Shown: piece by piece, positions 24,662 through 37,574 of the stretch | Position numbering within the stretch: position 1 is the stretch's first letter | Layout: every line of letters begins with the position of its first letter | Assembly: GCA_008692225.1 (NCBI GenBank) | Contig: VICG01000009.1 | Span: forward strand, 2,069,001-2,133,000 | Direction: 5' to 3' | Length of the DNA stretch: 64,000 nt | Source of the DNA: Monilinia fructicola | Lineage: Eukaryota > Ascomycota > Leotiomycetes > Helotiales > Sclerotiniaceae | The notes under the pieces: generated by a model | The model's input: the letters and a program-made list of their open reading frames with translations, nothing else | The model's database searches: none | Told to the model about the DNA's origin: nothing | Program-made: the position numbers and the translations under genes

Positions 24662-26072
24662 CTAATAATGTTTCTGAAGACGCCTTTCCATAACACAAAA
24701 TCCAGAACAGCACATACCAATTATTGAGTGATATAACATGGTCTTCAAGCACCAAAAACCGCCTTGAAAACAAAATACTGCACCCACAGCACCGACAATC
24801 ATTGCAATGAATAGAGCAGCGCCCTCTTTCGTACTCGTAAAGTACAATGTAAACCCGACCACTATTTCCATCATCCTGGCCTTTTCTCTCTTCTTTTTCC
24901 AATCAATATCAATATCAAAGGGCATTTTGACCCTTGGATCATCTCCACCTTCTCCTTCTTCAGGTTCCGGTATAGGCAATAAGGGAACCGTTATATCTAA
25001 AGCTACAGCTCTATGGTCCGAGGTTGGAAGAAGAGGCAGTGCCGAGTATTTATTCGAGATGATTTTAGCTTGTGGATTTGCTTTTTGTACCCACGATGGC
25101 ATATCGAGATACAAGATTCGATCACACCAACTAGGCCATCTATGCTTTGCCCATGGCCACCGATTCAATTTATCATCTGATGTCATAAATGGGCCTTCTG
25201 ATTTATATTTATATGTAGGTGGGAATGAGACGGGAGCTTCTATAAGTCCATGACAAGTTCGACCGGCTAATCGTTCTTGGTTGAGTTGATCATTCTCGAA
25301 TAAGATCGAGTAATGTTTGGGAGAGGAAACGAGATCTCGCGGCTGTGGGAAAATTTCAACGTGATCATTTGGTGGCAGGTGAGATGACAGAAGTTCGATA
25401 ATTCAGATCGCCACCGACAAAGAGATGAGATGTGGATTTGTAGATTGAAGCATCTTGTGGTGATATTGATAGCAATGGTCTATCTTCATCACCTTGAGGC
25501 AAGGTCGTGCCGTAATTCGAGGTTGTTGAAGAAAACACCAATCCGCGAACAATATTCTTCCAATCTTGGTTTCGTCTTTGCAATTCTTCTTCCATAGCAG
25601 CAAGGTGTGCCGCAACAAATGTTAACTCTGTCGAGGTATTTCCACTTCCATATGTAAACCGTATCCCAATTGCTCCTTTATTTCCCATTGACCAAGCTCC
25701 AACTCCAATTTCACCAGCTTCTAAATCTTGTATAAGTGTCGGGTCTTTCGCATATATCATAATTCCGGTCAAGCCAACATTTCGTGCTGCTATTGAAGTA
25801 TATACCGATCCATCAGTTGATAGTTTCTTTGAGGCTTTTTCGACCGCATCGTGGAATCGATTGAAGTATGGTACCAGGAATGATCCACCTATAAGAGAAT
25901 ATGGTATCGGTGCAATTTCTTGCAAGGAGAGAACGAGTAGGTCTGGTAAGTGAGGGGATGAGAGGCCATTGAAAAGTTGAGATGCAAAAGCATCAGTGTC
26001 AATGAGAGTAAGTCCACAATTGAAGGTTAAATAGTATAAACTTAACGTTTTCATCTCTGGAAGTTTTGCCAT
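24662..26072 (-). CDS. Inp54-like inositol polyphosphate 5-phosphatase, tail-anchored
   Basis: The catalytic IPPc domain is visible from TFNCG (N-terminus) through LSLQEI, FVAAHLAAME, GGDLNYR (about 221-227), PSWCDRIL (about 319) and TSDHRAV (about 351). These are the 5-phosphatase metal and phosphate-binding motifs. After an acidic linker (PEPEEGEGGDD) two hydrophobic stretches (VVGFTLYF; AALFIAMIVGAVGAVF) form a membrane anchor at the C-terminus, as in yeast Inp54, a PI(4,5)P2 5-phosphatase of the ER. Reading needs one single-base correction at 25374-25375 (CC on the coding strand, one C too many). With it the frame VISPAPNDHVEIFPQP runs through and the product is 469 aa. A weak 46 bp intron there is the alternative. 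The last residues could differ if the GTATGT near 24693 is a donor. Confidence 0.82.
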
Positions 26073-27018
26073 AATTATTTGTATACTTCAGCAGTCAAAT
26101 CATGCATGATATTATCGTTATTATAAAGAGCTTTGATGTTGAGGTTGATAAAGTACCACAACAAGACAAGCAAGGCAAGGAGTGAAGGTTCTATGTGAAT
26201 GTCTTGGTGAATGTCTAGGTCTTGTTTATCGACGTCACCAGGCCACATATTTTTGTTCTAGAGGCGCCAACGAAGGCACAGCCACATCTAGAGCCACATC
26301 CGAAGCCACGCCTACAGCCACCACATCTACTCCGTACAGTACGGCATTGAAAGCGATTTTCGCTTATGATTTCTGGGGTCAAAATCATAAACCAATAGGT
26401 AGCAGGTAACTAGAAGTATATACGAGGTACTTACCTACTTGACAAAACATACACATCTTCCGAAAAGCAGTGCAAAGATAAACCAATCCACATAATCACG
26501 TCCAAACGAGTCTTAGAGATATGTACCAAGTTTGATCTTCCGGCAAACGTTTTCTACCCCACATTCAAGCCACCCCCTGCTACACCACCAAAACTGCAAA
26601 ATGCCAACACCTTCAAAACATCGTGACGAAACGACAACTCATCATCGTTTAAATTGTAAAAAAAATCAAATGGTAGAAGAATATGCGTTCGCCAGGAGTA
26701 GAATACCTGTGATGCAACGCTATCACGGCTTTATTTAAGTCAACACCCTGCTGAGCCAGTAAAGTCCCAACGATCAGTGACTAAAGAGCTCCAGAGTATC
26801 TTGGGTTGTTTACATTATTATAATATTTATTTTAGCCAAGAGTCTAACTCTTACAATTTGCAAATCTGTATGATTAGAGCCATTTGGAAATAAGCGAGCT
26901 TAAATTCCAATGTCTATATTAATTTGTCGGGGCAAGCACGAGATTTGATAAACAAAAGCTTCTTCTATACAGATTCCTCCTTAAATTCTTCCTGCCAAAA
27001 TACATCTCTACCAACTTC
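26073..27018. other. intergenic, no gene seen
   Basis: About 950 bp between the 5' end of the phosphatase gene and the 3' end of the NRPS gene. It includes a degenerate GCCACA-rich stretch near 26277-26325. No supported open frame. Confidence 0.55.
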
Positions 27019-30000
27019 CTATATCGAAGAAAGAGATAAAAGCTCAGCTGAAAACACATTCACAAGTTCTCCTACTTGTTCATTTGATACCCTCGATTCC
27101 CAGTAATCGATTTGTGCCGAAACTTCACGGCCATCATCGTCATCAATACCCAGTAGAATATCAAACTAAAAATCTTGAATTAGTATGTAATCATAAAGTA
27201 TCAAACAACTGCAAAGAAATGAACTCACAGCATAAGGGTCAACACTCGAAACATTATCCAGAACCAATTCAGATCCGCTCCCCACCCCCTCTTTTAGCGA
27301 ACCCAGAAATTTGCGATAGTTAATCACCGTATTGAACAATCGTTGATCATAACTACACCCATACTTTCTCTCAAAATACTCGAGGTAGGAAAAGCTGCTA
27401 TGAGGAAGACATCTGATAAAATCTTCGTGACACGCTTCTAGAAGATCCCCGGTCGAAGCATCTCTCGAAACTTGAATACGCCGAGGAATTATTCCAAAAA
27501 CGGGACCAATAATTTTTGCTACGCCAGTGAGCTCAATATCCCGGTTTGAGACTATGTTTCCGAATGTAATATCGGTGGAGCCAGTACAGCGGTGCAACGT
27601 GGTAGCCCAGGCGGCTTGGATTAGGATTGATAGAGTTATGCCATGATCGAGACATCGTTTTCTCAACACATCTGTACTTGGCAGGGGGATCTCCCGTGAG
27701 TGGAAACCATGAAATCCGGGGTTAACTTCTTTAGATCGGACCAAGCATGGTACCAAGTCATTCGTATAGGCTGACCAAAACTCTATAGAATCTTCAACTG
27801 ACCTATTCTGCAAAAAGTGCTGGTAATCGCGGTATTGTGGAGCCTCAGACTCAAACAAATTGCCAGCATAAAATAAAGCGAGGTCTTCAAAAAGCGCGTC
27901 AACGCATCCACCGTCTATAAGAGCATGACTCAAGTGCAGAGTACAATTAACAATATTAGCTTCAGACTCTCTGATGATAAGCTGACACGCAGGAAGGTGT
28001 CTACGGCATTCTTGAAGCAGATCAGCAATCTCATTGACAGCCTTTTGGCCGTCGGCTATGAGAATCACTTCTGGTTGATGCTGGGCTAGTACCAGTTGAT
28101 ACCATACTCTGCTCTCATTTGGTGAAGCTACCATCACGGTACGTAAAATAGAATGTCGAGCAACTGTCTGTTCCCACGCTGCAGTGAGGCGATCAATATC
28201 AACCTGCCCTTCATTTAACCTCGCTTTGAAACTCATGTATGGTTGAAATACATCTTGTCCCAAGCTATGTGCAGTCAACATGAAGTTTTGTGTCGGAGTG
28301 CAGGGACGCAGGTCGACAAATTCTGACCCAGAAAGCCCAGGGATACTTTCGCAAATGGCACTAAATGTCTCCAAGTTAAACAACTTTGGGACGGCGTGAT
28401 ATTTTGCGACTTGAGGGTGAGGTTTTGTCTGGACTCTCACTGCAGCTTCCATCATTACTGCTAGATCGCGAAGCACGGGGTACCGGAAAGTATCAGCAAC
28501 AGTAACATGAAGACCTTCTTCGCGCGCCATAGATACAAAGGAGATGGATCGGATAGAATCACCACCAAGATAAATAAATTTGTCTTCCGATGAGATAAGA
28601 TCAGCATCGACACGTAAAACCTTAGACCATAAGCGCTGGATAGTTTTCTCCATCGGAGTGGAAGGCGGTACTCTTATCCTAGTATCTGTGCCCATATATT
28701 TAGCCAGTTCGCTTTTGGACATGGCTCCGGCAATAGATCGAAGAGTTCTCCGATCAGTCTTCTTCGTTGCCGTCATGGGTATCATTGACAGGGGCATCAT
28801 AATTCCAGGCACCATATAAGGGGGTAATTGATCATGTAGACTTTCGATGATGAAACTCGTTAAGTTCCTAAAAATCTCGAATGTTGACTCGAGCTTGGTG
28901 GCAATGAAGATGGCGAGATAAGTTAAATTGCTATCATCAGCAGGACTGAATGCATCAACAGCACATTTGTACTCGAGAGAGGAGTCAACTTTGGATTGTA
29001 AGGCTTTATTGACCTGGTATTCCACTTCCTCAAGCTCCACTCTTTGCCCGCGAATCTTAACTTGGCCATCTCTGCGACCAAATATGTGCATACTACCATC
29101 AGAATTGTATTTCACCAAATCTCCTGTCTTGTAAAGTCTGCGCAGCGGCTTTGGTTCCTTGTCAGATAACCAATCTGGCAAACTGATGAATGATGTGGCT
29201 GTTCTGTCAGGTTGGTTCAGATACTCCCTTGCCAATACCGGACCCTCGACCAATAATTCACCAACAACACCTATTGGCGCAAGCCTGGTATGATCCGAAA
29301 TTTCAGCAATCCAACTCAAACCTCCAATCATATTGCCAATGTATGGAACCCGATGAATACCTGACAGACTACCTGCTGTACAGAGTGATGTCTCAGCTGG
29401 GCCTGATATGGTCATCAATTCACCGACATGGGCTTTCCAAATATCAACGTCGCTTTGAGTAATAGGCTCGGAGCCTAGGCATAAAGTTTCAATGCCAGAA
29501 AACTTTTCTGGTTTCAGAGTCCGAGCAAATGAAGGAGTCAGGAATGTCCAGTTACACCTGAGTTGAGAGAAAGAACCTTCTACGTCGTTCATTCGCTCTT
29601 CTTCAGATGGAATACAAACGCTACCACCAGATACTAAGGTTGCTAGAGTCTCGATGATACACATGTCGAAAGTAAATGCTGAGAATTGAAATACTCGAGA
29701 ATTGCTGTTAATGTTGAGTGCAGGTCCCAGAGCTAGATAGCTGGTACTAAGCGAATGATGTTCATGAACTATTCCCTTGGGCGTACCCGTTGACCCACTT
29801 GTAAAAATGATGAATGCTGCATCTCTTGGTGTGACTTCACTTGTCAATGTTCGGTTTTTGTCAACCAAGAGACTATCAAAAGACCCATTCTCTACCGGAA
29901 AGATTTGAGGCACTAGTGAGATGGCAATGTGTCGGTAAGTTTCACTACAAACAATAATCTTGGCGTGAACCTCTTGACAAATATTTTGCATTCTGGAAAA

Positions 30001-33000
30001 AGGGTGATTGACCATGTCCAGAAAGACACAAGTTGCCCCGGTTCGAAGAACAGCAAGCATGGATATGATAGCCAATGCTGATTTGTCGAACAGCAACGGG
30101 ACAATATCACCACATTTTACACCTTCTTCCTGCAAACATAATGCGATCAAGCGAGAATATTCATCGAGTTCAGCATATGTAAAATTTCCATCCCATGAAG
30201 CTAATGCCTCAGCATTCGGCGTTTGAGCGGACTTTTCCAAAACCAAGTCATGAAGGCAAGCATCGACAGATTTTGGTGAAATCTTGTTCCAAGATGCGAT
30301 TTGTAATAAATCCTCAGGGCTAGTGGTGGATATTTCATTGATGACGCAGTCATTTGGTGACGAAAGCTGCTTCATCACATGGGAAAATTGAGATAGAAGA
30401 TGATAGACGCTGAATTCTGATATTACTTCTGTATCGAAGCTGACCTTCATTACAAGACCGGTTGTAGTCAGCTGACACTCGAGATTTAATGGATGCGTGT
30501 TGATATTTTGGCTTGGCGATATGTCGCGTAGAATTGGAACTTCTTCGTAAACACCATTAGACTCATTTGGTTGCACGACCAACAAGGTTTGGAAATTACA
30601 GGCTTCTTTAGCATCTGAGCTCACGTTGCTGATATTTTCAAGACCAAAACTGCTCGTATTCTGTTTGCTCCACCGATTGATTGTGGATTTGACGTAGAAG
30701 CTCACCCTTGGTTTCCTCCGGATTAATACGAACGACTGTGGGGACTGTCGCAAAAGTAGGTCCAGCAATAGCTTCTATACCAGGTAAATTCATTTTTCGC
30801 CCAGATGTAGTAACACCGAAACTGATATTGTTGCACTCAGTGTAACGAGAGATAACAATAGCCCATGCAGCGGAGACGAAACTCGAGATACTTATATGCG
30901 GTGCGTAGTCTAGTTGAATTGCTAGATTGCGCTCCAGCAACTTGTTCGGCTGCGGCAAGTAATCTGATCGAGGTAATTTTGGGAAGTGAACTGGTGCGGA
31001 GCCTGCCAGTGACTCTTTCCAGAACCTCGAGCATTTGTCATGAGAAAGGCTTTTAATATGGTTTATAAAAAGACTGTAGGGTACTGTTGCCTTTGGAGAC
31101 CGGCCTTTGATTAGATTTTGTAGCTGTTTGTGCAGTATTTCCATGGACCAACCATCGAAGAGGGAATGGTGTATAGTCCAAAACAACTTGTTCTTTCCAT
31201 CTGGAGAGCCGCGAGAGACGATGAGATTACACAGATTGGTCCCAAGGCCCATTTCATTAGTCTGAAAATCCATGAAGTCTGATTCTGATACTAGCTTAGT
31301 ACTCGAATCAAACTCACTCCTCAGGACCACCTGATAGAAACTTGAGTGCATGTGAACGATGCGTGTGCGGAGAATTGTGTTGTTATGTACTAAATGACGG
31401 CAAGCATCAAGAACACGATCCAGATCCAATTCCTCTGGGAGCTCAAAGACATCCTTCGCAATATAAGATGAGGGGTGCTTTAAAGAGAGGGCCATGAGAC
31501 CACGCTGTAGATGGGAACATGGAATTATATCCTCGATGGCTGATATCTCGACAGCACAGAGTCTTGCTGCTTCTGCAGATACATCAATTCGGTAGCACTC
31601 CTTGGGAGTAACTTGAAAGGTGATGGTGCTCGAGATACAGTTTCAAGAGTAGTGATTTTTTGCGCCATATTCTCCAATGAATGATGTCTTGTGATGTCGG
31701 CGACGGTAAGACTCCAACCTCTCTGACGGGCAAATGTTGCAAGTCTGATAGCTCTGATGGAATCACCTCCCATTCGAAAGAACTCATCATCCAATCCTGT
31801 CATCAATGTTAGGAAATTTCGCTCAAAGCAGGAACAGTTACTTACCTATATGGTCCTTATCTATTCTTAGGACCTCTGCCCAGAGGTTCTGCAGCCCTGA
31901 TTCATACTCGGTCTCAGGGAGACGCCTTTTGCTGGCTGCACCAGAAGCCGCAAGGAATTCTACATCAGTCAACTCCAGCACTAACTGTTTGAGCTTTCTG
32001 CGATCAATCTTATCTGAGCTAGTCAGAGGTATTTTTGGTAGCCTGAGATACAAAGATGGGAGCATATAGGGAGGAATTCTTCGAGGGAGTTCTTGGCGCA
32101 GACTCAATATGCGAGAATCTGCGTGAAATTCCCCACAATTCAAGTCGTTCATCGTTTTATCGCCTTCTGGAAAAACCATAAAGGCCACCAACATTTGTTG
32201 ATCAGATTCTCCAGTACGAGTTGCCACCTCCACAACAGTTTCTGCCGACTCTGATGCTTCGGACAAGACCGATTGAATGTGATGCTCGATTTCACCCAAC
32301 TCAATACGTTGTCCGTAAAATTTGATCTGCTGGTCCTTCCGACCGATGTATTCCATAGTACCATTCCAGCAGTATCGAGCAAGATCACCAGTCTTATACA
32401 TACGATGTGCATATATTGGAGTACCATTCACATTTTCGGCCTTTTCTTTCTCTCTTAACCAGCTGGGAGCATCGATGAAAGCTGCACGAGACTTCTCTTC
32501 GTCGTTAAGATATCCACGACCCACATTTGGACCATCAAGTACTAACTCACCGATGCAACCCACCGGCATCAGCCTTTCATGATTATTCGGATCGACGATC
32601 CAAGTTCTGCATGCAACGCCTCGGCCAATATGGCCGCCATAAAGCTCAGGTGTTGATGATACGCAGCCTGTAGGACAACACTCACTTGGGCCATATGTAT
32701 TCGTAAGCTTTACGCAGCTTCCATAAGACTGCACTAAAGCATCTGTCATTTGTTCGCCCCCGATATACAAGTCTGTTAGTGTCTTGAGCTCTCGCGGATC
32801 GATCAATCTTGCCAAGGATGGGGTGAACACTCCCCAATGAACCTCCATTCTGTTCATTGCACCGGTCAAATCGTTAGAAAGCTCATGCTGTGATGGTACA
32901 CAGATGGTGCCTCCAAGCATCAGAGGCATCAACATTTCCTCAAGGCTAGAGTCGAAGCTATAGGCCGAAGATACTAGGCCACGCCAAGTGCTTTTCGCGT

Positions 33001-36000
33001 TGGTCATCCTAGCCAGAGCGTCGATGTAGGTACAGAAGGCACGATTTTCTACCATTATACCTTTCGGAGTACCGCTTGTTCCACTTGTGAAAACAACATA
33101 TAGAAGGTCTGACGGTTTGTTTGAGTTTGCTGTTGAGATCTTATTGACCGCATTTTCTTGGGATTCAGGTGCAAATAATGACAGTCTTTTTGGTGTTGCT
33201 GAAAAAGTCCTCAACAACAATCACGGAATGAAGAAGCTGCCGAGAAACGTCCAGACATTCTTTAGAGCTTATTATTACTGGTGAATTGGCTTGGGATACG
33301 ATGCTCTGCAGCCTATCCATTGGGTGTATTGGATTCAGAAGCACAAATGCTCCACCAGCTTTATTTACTGCCAAGACTGCGACCACAACCCATTTGCTTC
33401 GCTCGAAAGCTATCGGAACAAGAATCTCGGGCCCAACTCCTAATCGTGTTAGCTCCCCGGCGAGGAGAGAAGAAAGGCTATCTAGGTCTTTGTACGTGAA
33501 GTTGCCGTCCCAAGCACAAATGGCCTCTTTGTCAGGGTATTCAAGGCATTTATCTCCTACTACATCACATACACGCCTATCAATAGCGGTTGGATAATTA
33601 GAGTTCCAATTCCAAATGAGATTTTGATCCTCGGGTCCGACTAAATCGATATTTTTGAGTTCTCCATCGAGGGGAACGCTGTGAAGTTGCTGAATTATAT
33701 TGTCTAATTGAGAGAGGAACAATTCTACTGACACTGATTCAAGAACAGATGAATCAAAAAATGCTTGTAATGAAGCAGTGCCAGACTCAAATTTGCAATC
33801 TATCGTCAAAGGATATGTACCTGCATCGGAGAAGTCATCGTAGGTGACAGTCACACCCCCTAATTCTAATGATTCATCAGGTGGCTGGATGATAAGTAAA
33901 GTTTGAAATCCACAAGCTACTTCAGCGTCTCGACTAAGCTTGCTTATATTCTGCAAACCGAAGCTCTCATACGGCATCATATCCAATGAATTCTGCTGTA
34001 TCTGATGGAAGAATTTTCCAATACTGTTCTCACCGTTTATTTGAATTCTGATGGGCACTGTTGAGAAGGTTGGGCCGATAATTGTATCTATGCCATCTAT
34101 AGCTGCATCGCGACCCGACAAAACTGTTCCAAAGACTACGTCTTCTGTGTTACTATACTTGGATATCAAAATTGAAAGTGCAGCACGCACAATAGTAGTG
34201 CTCGTGAATGTCTCCCGATGCGTCAATTCTATACGCCGATCTTTTCTTTGAATTTTCCCTTGCTCCCGAGAAGCATCGGCACGGATCGGGAAAGTAGGGG
34301 CTTCAATCTCACGCAACTCATTGCTCCAGTAAGATTCCGAAGCTTCTACCTCTTTTCTTGTGAGGTAACTTATAAAGCTATTAAAGCCAGCTCGGGGACT
34401 CGGTTCTTGGCCCATAAAAATTCTGTTCACTTCCTGAAGCACAAGTGACGCTGACCAACCATCGTAAGTGCTATGATGCGCACTCCAAACAAGTCTGTCA
34501 GATGCTCCATTACGGCCATGGATTAACGCAAATCTATTGAGCCTGGATCCCAGTGTCATTTGTAAAGCTTTGTCGTCCCGTAAGTACTGATCATAGTCTT
34601 CCGCATAGTCCCATGTAATATCTTCATCAATGACTACCTGAACCAGACCCTCATCAGTCTCGATCAATCTAGTACGTAACATAGTAATTCCCTGATATGC
34701 CTGCTCCCAAGATTTCATGTACAGGGAGGAAGATAAAGCACTGGGTAGCTCAATAGTGGTTTGTGCGATATAAGCCCCATGATGACGAAGTGATAACGCA
34801 AACAATCCTTGCTGAAGTGCAGTACAAGGATAGGCATCTTGTATCGATTTATTTGTTAATCCGAATTCTTTATATGCCACCCGACGAACCTCATGTGAAG
34901 ATTTCAACAGAGAATACGGCGGAATGGTAGTTTGTAGAGTGGTCGCAATTGGACTCGCCACTTTTGCCATTTCAGACAGGCTTTGATTTTGGAGAATGTT
35001 TGCAACTGTCAGGGATAATCCATCCTTGCGAGCGAAGGCAACAAGCTTCATGGCTTGAGCCGAATCACCACCTAGCCTGACAAACTCATCATTGTTACTG
35101 ATATCTCGAGCTCTCACTCCGAGAACCCTGGACCACAAGGCTGAAAGTTGCCTCTCGGTCTCAGTCGTAAGTGTCATTCGAGAATCACCCTCATTTTGAG
35201 TATTAGATGTAAATGGATGGAGTTCTAGATAATTTGACACCATTTCATATAGATTTCGTCGATCGAGTTTTCCAGAAACTGTGAGCGGCATTTGACGAAT
35301 TGGTACATATGTTTTTGGAACAAGAAGTGACGGCAAACATCCATCTAAAGCCAATTGTAACCTTTGTACGACTTGTTCAAAATTAGCATCGTGCTCTAGA
35401 GCTGCCTGACTTTGCTTAGAGAACACGCCATTCTGCTCCAGAATGGAGTTGTTATGGGATTCTTCCTGTTTTGAATTCATACTTAGGCATATTGATGCAA
35501 CTAGAATGGATCGGTTTCTTTGAAGGTCACGGATAACGTGTGCTGCAGCTTGGGTACCCGCTGGCAAATTTCGTTTCATGTGATACTCAATTTCTCCGAG
35601 CTCAACACGTTGTCCATTCAACTTTACTTGTGTGTCTCTTCGACCTAAGAACTCCGTGGTTCCATCATCAGTTTGTCGTGCTAAATCCCCCGTCCGATAA
35701 ACTCGACCCAGCTTTTGGTCCGGATATAGATCTTTGAGCCACAGTGGTGGACTTATGAATGACTTGGCGGTCTTTACAGCGTCATTCAAGTATCCTTGAG
35801 CCAAATTTGGACCTTCAATAAGAAGTTCACCAATTTCACCAGTGGAAACAAGTTGAGAAGGATCATCAACATCTGTGATCCAAGCTCTTCCACAGCTTGG
35901 GCGTCCAATACTTCGTGAAAACTGTCCAGGTTTTAATGGAGGTGTTGTAAATGTCCACACTAAGCATTCCGTTATACCATATACGTTTATCAGATCAACC

Positions 36001-36956
36001 TTGGAAGCCCATTGATCCACAAGATTAGCGGTTAAAGCCTCACCACCGACGCATAAAGTTTTTAGCGAAGGGACATCGTCGGGCTCAAGCTGCTCAGCAA
36101 CGGTGGGTGTCAAGCAGATGTGATTAGCATTCAGAGTTCTGATACCTCTGGCGAGATCATTCAGCCGGTCCAAATCAGAGCACACGCACAATACAGCACC
36201 ATGCATGAAAGTGCCAAATATATCGCTAATACTAGTGTCGAAAGTATATGCACTGAACTGTAATGTTCGCGAGAGTGGTGTAATTCCCATGGCTTGACTA
36301 TGATGTGAAATACTGAAACACATTGGTCCATGCTGTTGAATAATCCCTTTCGGGCGCCCTGTACTCCCAGACGAGTACATGAGAAAAGCTTTATTGTCTG
36401 GGGATACTGAAGTAAGATCTTGTTTCAAAATAACCGTTGAACCAAGATGAGAAATTAGGTCGGTAGTGACAACAACTGTCCGAACGTTTTTCGTATTTTC
36501 GCATATGCCAGAATGGGTTGCCGATGTCACAGCAAATTTTGCATGTGTATCATCAAGAATTGTGGAAAGCCGTTTACTGGCGTTAGTTGGATCGAGTGGA
36601 ACACATATAGCGCCGGCTTTCAAAATTGCTGTGATAGTAACTATGGACAACGTGCACTTCTCAAATACCACCAGAACAAAGTCTTGAGGCTTTACACCTA
36701 TGCACTTTAGGTGATATGCGAGGCCAGAAGAAAGCCGAGCAAGCTCGCTATAGGTGAGGGAGCCATCCCATGCATCGACAGCAATAGATTTTGGAGAAAT
36801 TTGAGCTTGCCTATCGACAATTTCGTGAAGGCAGACTTCCATTGATTTTTCTCTTGAATCGCCCATTTCCAAAGAACTTTCCAAAAGGCTCATTGGTTTG
36901 AGCGATGCCACCCTAGTGAAGCTGGCAGTATCTGCCATTGCTGGATTGATAATCAT
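27019..36956 (-). CDS. three-module nonribosomal peptide synthetase (A-T-C)x3
   Basis: Three exons, 36956-31846, 31796-27229 and 27165-27019 (introns GTAAGT..ACAG and GTGAGT..TTTAG), give about 3,274 aa after three single-base corrections (33187-33191, 31604-31606, 30646-30649). Domains in order: A1 (SSGSTGRPKG about 194, DTSIS about 239, VSGKLDRR about 557), T1 (GGDSAQ about 629), C1 (HHSTYDG about 825), A2 (TSGTSGTPKG about 1295), T2 (GGDSIR about 1712), C2 (HHSLFDG about 1917), A3 (TSGSTGTPKG about 2369), T3 (GGDSIR about 2782), C3 (SHALIDG about 2994). All three A domains keep the A10 lysine and all T domains keep the Ser. C3 has SHxxxD, as in fungal terminal condensation-like domains that release by cyclisation, and there is no TE or reductase. 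No epimerase or methyltransferase is seen. A tripeptide product, possibly cyclic, is inferred. It is not a ferrichrome-type synthetase, since the trailing T-C repeats are absent. Confidence 0.93.
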
Positions 36957-37574
36957 ATTTAAGTAGAATCACAGCTAAAATTTTCTTATCATAGAAAAAG
37001 TTTGCGGAGAAACATCTTGGAATAGAACTGATAGGAAAATGTCTTCGGGTAATGCTACACTGGATATCTCAACGTAGAGACTCTGATGGCACCATAGCAT
37101 CGGCTTGAGATTAGGAAACATTCGATGATATCATTTGAATGTGAACCCGATAATCTGATGGCTCTAGTCTATCACCTACCCCATCAAGCAGTGGCGATGG
37201 CACCTTCGTATCTGCATAATCGCATTAGTGCTGAGGCAGCTTATAAGTTAGTTCGAAGATTGATGCTGGTCTGAAGAATGCAAAAAAGACCCATGCTAGC
37301 TGATATAGAGCGGGGTGTTTCGCAGAATTATATCCGAGACTTCTTGACATAAGCTTCGATTTCAAGATTATAGCGCACTCCAGCTTGAACCAGGGTACGG
37401 GGTGCCGGTCTTCTAAACTGTCAAAACCTAGATCTTTCCCTTCATCATGTGGTTGAGTGGATTCAATATTTATATGCCTCGAATTCTCACCCCAGAGGCA
37501 TAATTTGAAAGAAAAAATTGACACTAAAGAGCGAGAAAGTAGTTTCTTCATCTTTCCAACTGAAATCAGAAATC
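36957..37574. promoter_or_regulatory. shared divergent promoter, NRPS / 2OG oxygenase
   Basis: These 618 bp lie between the start codons of the NRPS (minus) and the oxygenase (plus). The word GATGGCACC occurs twice on the plus strand, at 37085-37093 and 37196-37204. It could be an operator half-pair for a cluster regulator, but I did not find it upstream of the P450 or ABC gene. The shared region supports co-expression. Confidence 0.5.

Noticed and set aside
33165..33220. Intron explaining the NRPS frame change near 33190
   Set aside because: The only GT..AG pair in range would be about 43 bp with a poor donor. A one-base change in a run of five T restores the conserved reading.
27019..36956. 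Siderophore synthetase (SidC or SidD type)
   Set aside because: A siderophore transporter and hydrolase are nearby, but the domain order is three complete A-T-C modules. SidC-type enzymes end in extra T-C repeats and SidD/NPS6 has two modules with a degenerate second A domain. An unrelated phosphatase gene also lies between.
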